From NCBI GenBank assembly GCA_021730905.1, contig JAKFYK010000036.1, positions 62,001 through 126,000 on the forward strand: a DNA stretch of 64,000 nt, read 5' to 3'. The number at the start of each line of letters is the position of its first letter. Within the stretch, counting starts at the first letter, position 1. Both the position numbers and the translations under genes were made by a program. The notes beneath the pieces were generated by a model. It searched no databases and was not told where the DNA came from. It saw only the letters and a list, made by a program, of their open reading frames with translations. This stretch comes from Betaproteobacteria bacterium (GTDB taxonomy: Bacteria; Pseudomonadota; Gammaproteobacteria; Burkholderiales; SG8-41). This document shows, one piece after another, positions 51,838-60,577 of the stretch.

Positions 51838-52707
51838 ATGACAACACAACCGCCGAGTAGCGCTCCTTATATTTCCGCCTGCCCCGTCGGTTGCGGCACG
51901 TCGCTGGCGTCGACCGAGATCCATTTGCCCGAAGGCCCGCTGCGGCGCTGCACCAGCTGCGGCCAACTGATCAGCGCAGCAAGCGAATCGCGTTACTGGG
52001 AAACCATGGCGTCGTTCAACGCGCCGGGGTTCAATCAGCCCGCGCCGCGCGAGCTTGAACGGCGGCGCAGGGTCGCCGGTCGCCGTTTGAAAACGATCTC
52101 GCGGTTGCTTGGAAAAGATCCTGCGGATATTCGCCTGGTCGATATCGGCTGCTCGCGCGGGCAGTTCGTGGACTTCGCCGCGCAGGCAGGTTTTGCAGCC
52201 GAAGGTGTGGAACCTGCACCAGACATTGCTGCCGCCGCGCGTGCGGCCGGCCTCAACGTGCACACCGGCCTGCTGGAAGAGCAACGTTATCCCGACGCGG
52301 CATTTGACGCGGCGTCATTGTTCGAAGTCGTGGAGCACCTGCGCGAGCCGCTGCCTTTGCTGCAGGAATGCCGGCGCATACTCAAGCCGGGCGGCGTACT
52401 GATCATCAGCACCGGCAATGCAGCAAGCTGGACGGTCGGCGCGATGGGTGCGCGCTGGGATTATTTTCACATCGAAAAAGACGGTGGACATATCAGTTTT
52501 TTCAATCCGCAATCGATCACCACACTTGCAACTGTCTGCGGATTCAACGTCGAACGCATTGAAACCTCGCGCGTAAAATTTCACGAGAAAGGCGATGTTT
52601 CGGCGGCGCTGTACACCGCAGGCAAGATCGCCGCCGAACTGCTTAATCTTCCGGCACAGATCGCCGGACGCGGACATGACCTGCTGGCGTATCTGCGCCG
52701 CCGCTAA
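51838..52707 (+). CDS. Class I SAM methyltransferase with zinc knuckle
   Basis: 289 aa. Zinc-binding pairs at the N-terminus (CPVGCG and CTSCGQ), SAM loop LVDIGCSRGQFVDF, ribose-binding GVEPAPDIA and FEVVEHLREP. C-terminal half typical of type 11 methyltransferases with WDYFHIEKDGGHISFFNP, in which the HIEKDGGHISFF strip marks the acceptor region of LPS-associated enzymes. It is the last plus-strand gene, 20 bp after the GT9 gene. It is tail to tail with the 52712 methyltransferase (4 bp between stop codons). Confidence 0.86.
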   Translation: MTTQPPSSAPYISACPVGCGTSLASTEIHLPEGPLRRCTSCGQLISAASESRYWETMASFNAPGFNQPAPRELERRRRVAGRRLKTISRLLGKDPADIRLVDIGCSRGQFVDFAAQAGFAAEGVEPAPDIAAAARAAGLNVHTGLLEEQRYPDAAFDAASLFEVVEHLREPLPLLQECRRILKPGGVLIISTGNAASWTVGAMGARWDYFHIEKDGGHISFFNPQSITTLATVCGFNVERIETSRVKFHEKGDVSAALYTAGKIAAELLNLPAQIAGRGHDLLAYLRRR

Positions 52708-52711
52708 CCCG

Positions 52712-53455
52712 TTAGCGCTTTTCCAGTATCAGCACCAACGATCGGCTGAACAGCAGCGGCGGCGAGAGCGCGTGATCCAACATCTCGCGGTTGCGCGCCT
52801 GCTCGCGCCGGTCTCCCTGGCGCAGCAGCATCGCGCGCGTTGCCAGCCACACCAGCGGCAATAATAAAATGTATAATAAAAACAAATACTTACGTTTATA
52901 CTTGTCACCAAACACCTGTTTAACTCGTACGCCATGCTGACCAAACAAATAACGCAACTGGAAATACGACAACGGAAAAATGTGCCCGCGATCAGCGGCT
53001 TCGCCGGGCACGACCGTCGGCACCGCGGCAGGATTGAATTGATAGTAAGCGCCGGTAAAAAGAAAATGCAGCCGCGAATAAAAGTTCATCACGTTCGGCG
53101 TGGACAATACGATGTGCCCACCGGGGCGAATCACGCGCGACAGTTCGGCGATAAACGCAACCGGATCCACCAGGTGTTCCACGCCTTCAAGGCACAGTAC
53201 GGCGTCAAACGACTCGGTATCAAACGGCAACGGTGCCGACATGTCCACGTAACGATAGTCCGGCCGCTCGCGATTGATGTCGCCGCTCGTCACCTCGTGC
53301 CCCATGGCGCGCAGCGCATCGGTAAGCAAACCGTTGCCCGCCGGCAGATCCAGTACGCGCAATCCCGCGCGCTGCGCGCCAAACCAGTCGGCGGCAATCT
53401 TCATGTAGCCGGTAAAATTGTCTACGTGGCTGAAGCGTTTGGTGTCAGGCGGCAT
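52712..53455 (-). CDS. Class I SAM methyltransferase with C-terminal hydrophobic helix
   Basis: 247 aa from the ATG at 53455, 20 bp after the GT-C gene stop; the frame is open to 53518. SAM loop VLDLPAGNGLLTDAL, GDINRERPDY and VLCLEGVEHLVDP. A hydrophobic helix at about 195-220 (KYLFLLYILLLPLVWLA) sits on an A/T-rich stretch that is also found at two other places of the window. The helix suggests membrane attachment and a lipid-linked substrate. It is the last gene of the minus-strand operon starting at 63974. Confidence 0.83.
   Translation of the reverse strand: MPPDTKRFSHVDNFTGYMKIAADWFGAQRAGLRVLDLPAGNGLLTDALRAMGHEVTSGDINRERPDYRYVDMSAPLPFDTESFDAVLCLEGVEHLVDPVAFIAELSRVIRPGGHIVLSTPNVMNFYSRLHFLFTGAYYQFNPAAVPTVVPGEAADRGHIFPLSYFQLRYLFGQHGVRVKQVFGDKYKRKYLFLLYILLLPLVWLATRAMLLRQGDRREQARNREMLDHALSPPLLFSRSLVLILEKR
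52872..52892 (-). repeat. A/T-rich element, copy 1
   Basis: On the minus strand this 21-bp stretch reads TAAGTATTTGTTTTTATTAT followed by A and differs by one base from copy 3 at 61699-61719. Here it lies inside the 3' part of the 52712 methyltransferase gene, in a GC-rich surround. Confidence 0.5.
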
Positions 53456-53475
53456 CAGTATTCCGTTAGCGCGGG

Positions 53476-54888
53476 TTAGCGTGGTAAAGCCGGGGCGTCG
53501 CAGGCTGCGCCGCGGCAATGCAAAACCAGCACGTTGCTGCCGAGGGAGTATTGCGCGGCAATTTTCCCAAGTTTTACATCCGCAACGTTGGATATCGCAA
53601 AACCGTTATCCCACTGTTCGGGCGCGAACGTCAACACCGGCTTCGGCAGGCGCTGAATGTTCATGTATGCGGTGACGGAAAGCCCTGCCGCACTGACATC
53701 GTGTGTGTACAGGGGAAACCCGTCGGTTCGCTGCAGCACCTGCTTCGCGGCATGCGCATAGTTTTCGCCGCGAACGCGATGCTGATAGTACGGGAAAAGC
53801 GCTACGGCAAAAACAAACTTCATCCCCACTGCCGCCCATAGCCAGCGCCACGCCACACGACGAGACGATTCACCTCCTGCAATACAAACAGCGAATGCCA
53901 GCGCCAGCAGCGGCAGTATCGGCAGCAGGTAACGGAAGTGGCTTTGCGGCGCGAGCCAGAACGGAATAAACGCGATCCCGGCAATGGCCAGCGCTGTCCT
54001 TGCGCCGCGATCCGCCAGCAGGTCGGGTATGGTGTTGCGGCGCCACAGCCACCACCCAACCAGTAACGACACCGGCGCCAGACGCACTACGGTTTCCAGC
54101 GGATAGGCCACCAGCTTCCATAGATACGGAACCAAGCCCAGCGGTACCAGTTTGTCGCCAATCTCGGTCGCCATGCGACCGCCCTGCGCCTGATCTCCGG
54201 TCATCCAGTGAAACCACACATACGGCAGTCCCAGCGCCAGCACGGCCAACACCAGTGGCATCGGCCTTAACAAGAATACCCGCGATTCGCGTTGAAACAG
54301 GAACACCAGCACCGCGGCCCCCACAAACGCGTACGCAATAATGCCCTTGGTCAGAAACGCGCACGTGGCCAATACCACGGTACCGACCAGCCACATCACC
54401 CGTGCGCCATGTATCGCCATCCACAGCGAGGCGATGGCGCCGAATACCAACATGCCGAACAAGGGGTCGCGGTAGCCCAGCCAGCCGCGATAGAGCAGGA
54501 CATCGGCAAAAGTGACACAAATTACCGCGGCCATGGCCGCCAGCGTCTTGTCGCAGTACAGCCGATAGGCCAATCCCGCAGCGATCAGACCACTCAATGC
54601 GGTCGCGCCCACCATGATTGCCCGCACGACGCCCGGTGCATGCTGCCAACCCAAGGCACTGGCAAAAGGAATAATCAGCCAGTTGGCAAATACGCCGTGC
54701 CGCGCGTCGCCGCCATAAAACCACAATCGCAACCAGTCGCCGCGCTGCCACATCTCCAGCGAGGAATTGATGAGGATACCTTCTTCGCCCACCAGGTAGT
54801 ACCAGAAAGTCGGGATAGAGCTGCCCACCGCCACAACGAACAGCCACCACCACTGACGTGCCGACGGGCTCGCCGCGGCAGAGGTCAT
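53476..54888 (-). CDS. GT-C glycosyltransferase, ArnT/PMT-like
   Basis: 470 aa with about ten to twelve membrane helices. The first periplasmic loop holds the acidic pair in GEEGILINSSLEM, and a second acidic residue lies in YRDPLFGM; these match the catalytic and metal-binding Asp/Glu of ArnT-type GT-C enzymes. The C-terminal 110 residues form a periplasmic domain. Known: such enzymes take a sugar from an undecaprenyl-phosphate carrier and transfer it outside the cytoplasm. It fits as the third member of a GtrA-GtrB-GT-C system with the genes at 62585 and 63006. The start overlaps the SGNH gene stop by 4 bp. Confidence 0.82.
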   Translation of the reverse strand: MTSAAASPSARQWWWLFVVAVGSSIPTFWYYLVGEEGILINSSLEMWQRGDWLRLWFYGGDARHGVFANWLIIPFASALGWQHAPGVVRAIMVGATALSGLIAAGLAYRLYCDKTLAAMAAVICVTFADVLLYRGWLGYRDPLFGMLVFGAIASLWMAIHGARVMWLVGTVVLATCAFLTKGIIAYAFVGAAVLVFLFQRESRVFLLRPMPLVLAVLALGLPYVWFHWMTGDQAQGGRMATEIGDKLVPLGLVPYLWKLVAYPLETVVRLAPVSLLVGWWLWRRNTIPDLLADRGARTALAIAGIAFIPFWLAPQSHFRYLLPILPLLALAFAVCIAGGESSRRVAWRWLWAAVGMKFVFAVALFPYYQHRVRGENYAHAAKQVLQRTDGFPLYTHDVSAAGLSVTAYMNIQRLPKPVLTFAPEQWDNGFAISNVADVKLGKIAAQYSLGSNVLVLHCRGAACDAPALPR

Positions 54889-56117
54889 ACGCCCTCCGGA
54901 AGGTAAAGTCCCGCACGCACACGGCCCGCCTCGAGATCAATGAAATAGCGGCGCAGCATGCGTGCATTGCATTCGGGGTAGGCATGATGTTCGTCGGAAA
55001 ACTCCATTGCCTGGCAGCCGTAGCGCTCGGACGCACCCGCGTCGATAACGGTTACCTGATACTTCAGTGCCCATGCATTCAAGTCCGATTTAGTACGCTC
55101 CAGACAGGCCTGCCAGCGCGGCGTTTCACGCAACGCCCGTTCCAGGCCCGGCGCGAGCGGCGGCAGCAAAAACACCATGCGTCCGCCGCGCCCGGCAAAA
55201 CGCTGTGCGGTCTCGCCCAGCGGTTTCAATAACTCGGGATTGGGTGCCCCGCCGTTTGCGCACAGGTGCTTTGTATATTTGGAGCTGGTCGCTGTAGCCG
55301 CCATCGCCAGCGTTTTCACCAGCGCCGGCGTCAATCGCCGGTCATTGGCAAAGGTCCAACTGCCATCGTAACGGTAGCCCCGGCACAAGCCACGGTTGAT
55401 GACATCGAAGTCGCGCGCGCGAGATCCGTCGGCACAACGGTACTCGGCGCCGCCGATGTCGAAAAAGGTGTGCCGCAAATTGTTCAAGGGTTCGGCGCTC
55501 TTGAACGCCGCGGCTACCATCGTACCGAGGTTCGCGACACGCGGCCAGGACAATGCATCCTCAATCCGTTTGTGCACAGGTATCGGATTATCGACGTACG
55601 CGCGCTCCACCGAAGCGGGCGAGAGATCGACCTCCGCCGTCGCGCCTCCGAGATAGACCATACCCACCGACCAATCCAGTCCGGCAAGCACCCAGCGCAC
55701 GCGGTCCGACAAATGCCGCTCGATGTACTGCGCTTCGCCGGCAATAGCCGCCGTGGAGTTACCGGTCGCCGTGAGATTGTAGACACGCAAGTTCGCTGGA
55801 AACATGCTGTGCGTGATGCCCATCAGCGCCGAGGAACCGAGCACCAGCGCGTTGATCTCCGGCAGGCGGTCCGCGAGACGCAGCGCCTTGAAGGGACGCG
55901 TGTTCCCCACCGGCGGCGCATAAGTGACACCCTGCGTCGCCTGCTGCCACGATGATGCCGTGCGCGTGGATTGCACATTGCCGAGGCCACGGTCACCCAG
56001 TACCAGATTGAGCGCCAGCACCAACGCCAGCGTCAGCCCCAGTGCCGCCATCAGCACGCTCACATAGCGCCGCATTGATGCGGCGGCCGGCGCAATGTCG
56101 AGAGTCGCGCTCGTCAT
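54885..56117 (-). CDS. SGNH-like periplasmic acetyltransferase partner (paralogue 1)
   Basis: 410 aa with an N-terminal signal anchor (residues 20-41) and a periplasmic SGNH-type domain. The nucleophile region is LVLGSSALMG (91-100), with Ser in place of the Asp of a GDS motif; TATGNSTAAI follows; the C-terminal DEHHAYPECN holds Asp and His of the DxxH pair. Known: alginate acetylation uses an MBOAT plus SGNH-type partners (AlgI with AlgJ and AlgX). It pairs with the MBOAT at 56117, from which it starts with a 1-bp overlap (TGATG). Very similar to the 57802 protein. Probably O-acetylates the glycan in the periplasm. Confidence 0.78.
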   Translation of the reverse strand: MTSATLDIAPAAASMRRYVSVLMAALGLTLALVLALNLVLGDRGLGNVQSTRTASSWQQATQGVTYAPPVGNTRPFKALRLADRLPEINALVLGSSALMGITHSMFPANLRVYNLTATGNSTAAIAGEAQYIERHLSDRVRWVLAGLDWSVGMVYLGGATAEVDLSPASVERAYVDNPIPVHKRIEDALSWPRVANLGTMVAAAFKSAEPLNNLRHTFFDIGGAEYRCADGSRARDFDVINRGLCRGYRYDGSWTFANDRRLTPALVKTLAMAATATSSKYTKHLCANGGAPNPELLKPLGETAQRFAGRGGRMVFLLPPLAPGLERALRETPRWQACLERTKSDLNAWALKYQVTVIDAGASERYGCQAMEFSDEHHAYPECNARMLRRYFIDLEAGRVRAGLYLPEGV

Positions 56118-57676
56118 CAGAACTGGAAATACAGAAATTCAGACTGGCGATGCAGGTTCACGATAGACGCGAACGCCAACACTGCCACCAGCAACCCAAA
56201 CGCCACCGTTGGATGCCACGCCAGTCTGCGTGCCGCCACCATGTCGCGCGGAATCAGCAGCGCCGGATTGAACCGCGCCATGATCTGCTGCGTGTTGGGC
56301 GCAAACCACGCTATCGCCAGCAGAATGACGATCCAGTTAACCAGCCCGGCCGTCACCAGTCCTCGCGAATCGCTGAACGCCACACCACCCACAGCCAGCC
56401 ATTGCCCCAAAACACCCCATTTCGCCAGCCATTGATCGGGTAGCGCAAATCCGTTCACGCCAAACATGCCCGCGACGATCTGCAAGGCATGCGGTACGGA
56501 GTCTGCCCGGAAAAATGCGAGGCCCACCAGCCAAGCAGCAAAGGTCAGCAGCACTGCCGCGATCGTGCCCAGACGCGTCGGACGCTTGCGATCCTGCCCC
56601 ATGCGCTTGCGCAGCATGCGCCACCATTGATTTACGCATAGATATACGCCCTGAAGCACGCCAAACGCCAGGTAAGTCCAGCCCGCGCCATGCCACAAGC
56701 CGCATAAAAACATGGTAATCATCACGCTCGAATAGCGCCGCCACGCGCTCTTGCGCTGCCCGCCCAGCGGGATGAACACATAATCGCGCAGAAAGCGCGA
56801 CAGCGTCATGTGCCAGCGATTCCACAACTCCGCGATGTTGACCGCCTTGTACGGCGAATGAAAGTTGAGTGGCAATTGCACGCCGAACAGTCGCGACAAC
56901 CCTATCGCCATGTCGGAGTAGCCCGAGAAATCAAAATAGAGTTGCAGCGAATAGGCCAGCACGCCGCACCAGGCCTCTATCAGCGTCGGCGCCACGCCTG
57001 CGCCCGGCAGGCCGTACAACGGCGCCACATAGGGCGCGATGCCGTCTGCCAGTATGACTTTCTTGAATAATCCGATGAAAAAAATGGTCAGACCGACCGC
57101 AATGTTTTCCGCTTGCATGTGATACGTTGATTTCTGCCCGAACTGCGGCATCATTTCCGCGTGATGCAGTATCGGCCCGGCAATCAGGTGCGGAAAATAA
57201 GTCACAAACAGGCAGTAATGCACAAAGCGGTATTCCTTGACCTTGCCTTTATAGGTATCGACCAGAAACGCAATCTGCGTAAAAGTAAAAAACGAAATGC
57301 CCAGCGGCAGGACAATTTCCGCCTGCGGCGGCGGAAATCCGATCGCCGCAGCCGTATTGGCAAGAAAGAAGTTGCTGTATTTGTAGTAGCCGAGCAGCGA
57401 CAGATTAGCGGCAACAGCGAAAATTGTGAGCCATTTCTTTTCTCTCTCGCGCGCATCGGCCACTGCGCGTGCGATATGCATGCCCGCAAAATAGTTGAAC
57501 ACGATAGACGCCATCAACAAGCCGACGTAGACCGGGTTCCACCAGCCGTAGAAGAACAATGACGCCGCTGCCAGCCAACCCGCTGCCATCAAATGGCTGG
57601 TGCGCGCCAGCAGGAAAAACACCGCAAAGGTCAGCGGCAGAAACAGAAAGAGAAAAGTGTAGGAGTTGAACAGCAT
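56117..57676 (-). CDS. MBOAT O-acyltransferase, AlgI/DltB-like (copy 1)
   Basis: 519 aa membrane protein of the MBOAT family. Seen: LPLGISFFTFTQIAFLVD, FPHLIAGPILHHAEMMPQF, YFDFSGYSDMAIGLSRLFG, NFHSPYKA and the essential-His strip CGLWHGAGWTYLAFG. Known: AlgI-type proteins pass an acetyl group from the cytoplasm through the membrane to a periplasmic partner. Exactly as long as the second MBOAT at 59003, and the two share the same strips, so a tandem duplication is clear. The SGNH-like gene follows immediately. Confidence 0.9.
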   Translation of the reverse strand: MLFNSYTFLFLFLPLTFAVFFLLARTSHLMAAGWLAAASLFFYGWWNPVYVGLLMASIVFNYFAGMHIARAVADAREREKKWLTIFAVAANLSLLGYYKYSNFFLANTAAAIGFPPPQAEIVLPLGISFFTFTQIAFLVDTYKGKVKEYRFVHYCLFVTYFPHLIAGPILHHAEMMPQFGQKSTYHMQAENIAVGLTIFFIGLFKKVILADGIAPYVAPLYGLPGAGVAPTLIEAWCGVLAYSLQLYFDFSGYSDMAIGLSRLFGVQLPLNFHSPYKAVNIAELWNRWHMTLSRFLRDYVFIPLGGQRKSAWRRYSSVMITMFLCGLWHGAGWTYLAFGVLQGVYLCVNQWWRMLRKRMGQDRKRPTRLGTIAAVLLTFAAWLVGLAFFRADSVPHALQIVAGMFGVNGFALPDQWLAKWGVLGQWLAVGGVAFSDSRGLVTAGLVNWIVILLAIAWFAPNTQQIMARFNPALLIPRDMVAARRLAWHPTVAFGLLVAVLAFASIVNLHRQSEFLYFQF

Positions 57677-57801
57677 GATCGATACGCTGGCGTGCTAATG
57701 CACACCCCGCGGACAGCTTTGCATTAACCACCTGACGACAGCGCATGGCATGCGCCGAATTCTAGCATTCGCCATCCAGGCGATTGATCCGAGCACAAGG
57801 A

Positions 57802-58998
57802 TCAAAGGCCGGGTCGATAGAGGCCGCTCACGACGCGCTGTTGTTTTTTGTCCGTCCAATAGCGGCTCAGGATGCGCGCATGGCACTCAGGCCATGCGTG
57901 GTTCTCGTCCAGGAATTCATCCACTTTGCAACCGAAGTGTTCCGAGGCAGCAGCGTCGATAATGGTTACACCGTGCTGGCGCGCCCACGCATCCAGCACC
58001 GCCTTGGTTCGCGCAAGACAGCGATTTGAAGCCTGCGCCTTGAGCATCTCCCTCTCCATGCCCGGCACCAGCGGCGGCAGGATGAATGCCACCTCGCCGC
58101 TTTGACTGGCAAAGCGCTGCGCAAATACGCCCAGCCGACGCAGCACCTCGGCATTCGGCTCGCCTTGCGTCCCGCACAGGTACTTTGAAAACTGGGAACT
58201 CGGCGCCGCGGCGGCCCGTGCGAGCAGTTGGGCACGCGCCTCACTCAAATGACGTTCGCCGGCGAAGGTCCAGCTGCCGTCGTATCGAAAGCCCAGACAA
58301 ATGCCGCGATTCACCACATCGTAGTCACGCGCCAGCGATCCATCGGCGCATCGATACTCGGCACCGGCCAGGTCGAAGAAGGTATGCCTGAAGTTCGCAA
58401 CCGGCTCACCGGATTTTCCAATCGCGCGCAGCGCATTGCCGAGATTGATCACCTTCGGTGACGACAAGGCATCGGCAAGTTTGCGCTGCAAAGGGATATT
58501 TCCAGCACCGTAGTTCACCAGGGTCGCGGCAGGCGTCAAGTCCAGCGTTTGCACGCCGCCGCTGTGATAAATCATCCCAATGACCCAATCGAGACCGATC
58601 AGCACGGTGCGTATCTGTTTCGCGTGATGGCGTTCGATGAATTCGGCCTCGGCAGCAATCGCGGATGTCGGATTGGCGGTCAGCGTGAAGTTGTACATAC
58701 GCATCGGCGGCGGAAACATCGCTTCCGTTATCCCCATCAACGACGATGCGCCGAGCACCACGGTATTGATTTCTGCGGCGCGATCCGCAAGCCGGTGCGC
58801 TTTGAACGCCCGCGTATGCGTCACCGGCGGCGCGTAGGTCACGCCGCGCGTCGCCTGTTGCCAGGCGCTCGCCTGCCGCACCGCTTCAGCACTGCCCAGA
58901 CCACGCTCGCCCAAGGCCATATTCAGCGCCAGTATTGCCGCGACAACGGAAAAAAATAATACAATAAAAACACATAGATAGCGTTTTCCGCGCGCCAC
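57802..58998 (-). CDS. SGNH-like periplasmic acetyltransferase partner (paralogue 2)
   Basis: 398 aa from the GTG at 58998, 4 bp after the MBOAT stop at 59003. Signal anchor at about 8-27, LVVLGASSLMGI-type nucleophile region and DENHAWPEC with Asp and His near the C-terminus. Same layout as the 54885 protein (shared WQQATxGVTYAPPV, EFIERH and FFDxxGAEYRCADGS), so the MBOAT plus SGNH unit was duplicated. The GTG start lies just ahead of A/T-rich element copy 2. The 125 bp that follow, before the next MBOAT, contain no gene. Confidence 0.78.
   Translation of the reverse strand: MARGKRYLCVFIVLFFSVVAAILALNMALGERGLGSAEAVRQASAWQQATRGVTYAPPVTHTRAFKAHRLADRAAEINTVVLGASSLMGITEAMFPPPMRMYNFTLTANPTSAIAAEAEFIERHHAKQIRTVLIGLDWVIGMIYHSGGVQTLDLTPAATLVNYGAGNIPLQRKLADALSSPKVINLGNALRAIGKSGEPVANFRHTFFDLAGAEYRCADGSLARDYDVVNRGICLGFRYDGSWTFAGERHLSEARAQLLARAAAAPSSQFSKYLCGTQGEPNAEVLRRLGVFAQRFASQSGEVAFILPPLVPGMEREMLKAQASNRCLARTKAVLDAWARQHGVTIIDAAASEHFGCKVDEFLDENHAWPECHARILSRYWTDKKQQRVVSGLYRPGL
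58953..58975. repeat. A/T-rich element, copy 2
   Basis: Plus strand AAAATAATACAATAAAAACA then CAT, which differs from copy 3 (61692-61714) at two of 23 positions. Here it lies in the first codons of the 57802 gene and encodes part of the hydrophobic anchor. Confidence 0.5.
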
Positions 58999-59002
58999 GG
59001 TA

Positions 59003-60562
59003 TCAGAACTGAAAATAGAGAAATTCAGACTTCTTGTGCAGGTTCACGACGATCAGCACCGCGAGCGCCGCGCAGGGCACCGCAAACCATACCCTGGGCC
59101 GCCAGCACAGCCAGCGTTTCGTGTCATCGTGTACCGGGATGCCCAGCGCGGGCTGCGCGCGGCGCATGATCTGCTGCGTATTCGGCGCAAACCACACCAC
59201 CGCCAACAAAATGACAATCCAGTTGATAAGCCCGGTACGCACCAACCCGCGCGTGTCACTGAACGCTATGCCGTGCGCGGAGAGCCACGTGCCCATATCA
59301 CCCCAGCGAACGAGCCAATGATCGGGCAAGGCAAACCCGTTCAGCCCTGCCATACCGCGCAGCATCACGTTGGCGGTGGACACACTGTCCGCGCGGAAAA
59401 CCACCCAGCCTGCGACCACGGCGGTAAATGTGATGACGCACGCAGCCGCACGCCCCAATGCTGTTGAGCGCCGCAGATCATGACCGAGTGCCGCGCGCAG
59501 CGCACGCCAGCCATGGTTCACACAAAGATAGACGCCGTGCAGCAGGCCCCACAGCACGAACGTCCAGCCCGCCCCATGCCACAACCCGCCGAGCAGCATG
59601 GTGACCAGCAGGTTGATGTAGCGCCGCGCGGGACCTTTGCGGTTGCCGCCCAGCGGCACGTACAGGTAATCGCGTAGAAAGCGCGACAGCGTGATGTGCC
59701 AACGCCGCCAGAAATCGATAATGTTCACGGCCTTGTACGGTGAATGAAAATTGATCGGCAGCCTGACGCCAAACATCAATGACAAACCCACCGCCATGTC
59801 GGAGTAGCCTGAAAAATCGAAATAGAGCTGAAAGGTGTACGCCAGCGCACCGCACCAGGCCTCGAGAAAAGACAGTGGCGCACCGCCGCGTGCCGCATCA
59901 AAAAAGGGGGCCACATAGCCGCCGACCTCATCGGCTATCAGTACTTTCTTTGCCAGGCCCAGCACGAACAGCGTCACGCCGGCGGCCATTTTGTCGTAAT
60001 CCGGCGTATAGGTTAGACGTTGCGCGAACTGCGGCATCATTTCGGCGTGATGCAGAATCGGCCCTGCGATCAGGTGCGGAAAATAGGTCACGAACAAACA
60101 GTAGTGGATAAAACTGTACTCTCGCGCCTTGCCCTGGTACGCGTCCACCAGAAATGCGATCTGCGTAAACGTAAAAAAGGAAATGCCCAGCGGCAGGACA
60201 ATGGCGCCGAGGCTGAACTGCATGCCCAATGACGCATTGACGTTATCCACAAAAAAGTTGGCGTATTTGTAGTATCCCAGCAGCAGCAGATCCAGCCCGA
60301 TCGCCAGGGTCAGCAAGCGGCGCGCAAGCGGCACGTCGCTCGCGGAGCGCGCGCGCACGATGCGCATGCCCAGCCCGTAGTTGAAGACCATCGACACGGC
60401 CAGCAATCCAACGTAGGCGGGATTCCACCAGCCGTAAAAGAACAGCGATGCCAGTGTCAGCCATGCGGCAGCCGCCAGCGGACTGCGGCGGCCCAGCACA
60501 AAAAATCCGCCCAGCGTAATCGGCAGGTAAAAAAATACGAACGCGAGCGAGTTAAACAGCAT
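59003..60562 (-). CDS. MBOAT O-acyltransferase, AlgI/DltB-like (copy 2)
   Basis: 519 aa membrane protein, same family and length as the 56117 protein. Seen: LPLGISFFTFTQIAFLVDAY, FPHLIAGPILHHAEMMPQF, YFDFSGYSDMAVGLSLMFG, NFHSPYKA, and the active-site His strip GGLWHGAGWTFVLWG. The first copies have diverged in loop and helix composition but not in the strips, so the two may differ in the acyl acceptor. It follows the FdtB gene by 15 bp and precedes its SGNH partner by 4 bp. Transfers an acyl group to a periplasmic partner (known for the family). Confidence 0.9.
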   Translation of the reverse strand: MLFNSLAFVFFYLPITLGGFFVLGRRSPLAAAAWLTLASLFFYGWWNPAYVGLLAVSMVFNYGLGMRIVRARSASDVPLARRLLTLAIGLDLLLLGYYKYANFFVDNVNASLGMQFSLGAIVLPLGISFFTFTQIAFLVDAYQGKAREYSFIHYCLFVTYFPHLIAGPILHHAEMMPQFAQRLTYTPDYDKMAAGVTLFVLGLAKKVLIADEVGGYVAPFFDAARGGAPLSFLEAWCGALAYTFQLYFDFSGYSDMAVGLSLMFGVRLPINFHSPYKAVNIIDFWRRWHITLSRFLRDYLYVPLGGNRKGPARRYINLLVTMLLGGLWHGAGWTFVLWGLLHGVYLCVNHGWRALRAALGHDLRRSTALGRAAACVITFTAVVAGWVVFRADSVSTANVMLRGMAGLNGFALPDHWLVRWGDMGTWLSAHGIAFSDTRGLVRTGLINWIVILLAVVWFAPNTQQIMRRAQPALGIPVHDDTKRWLCWRPRVWFAVPCAALAVLIVVNLHKKSEFLYFQF

Positions 60563-60577
60563 GGCTCGCGCAGGCGT

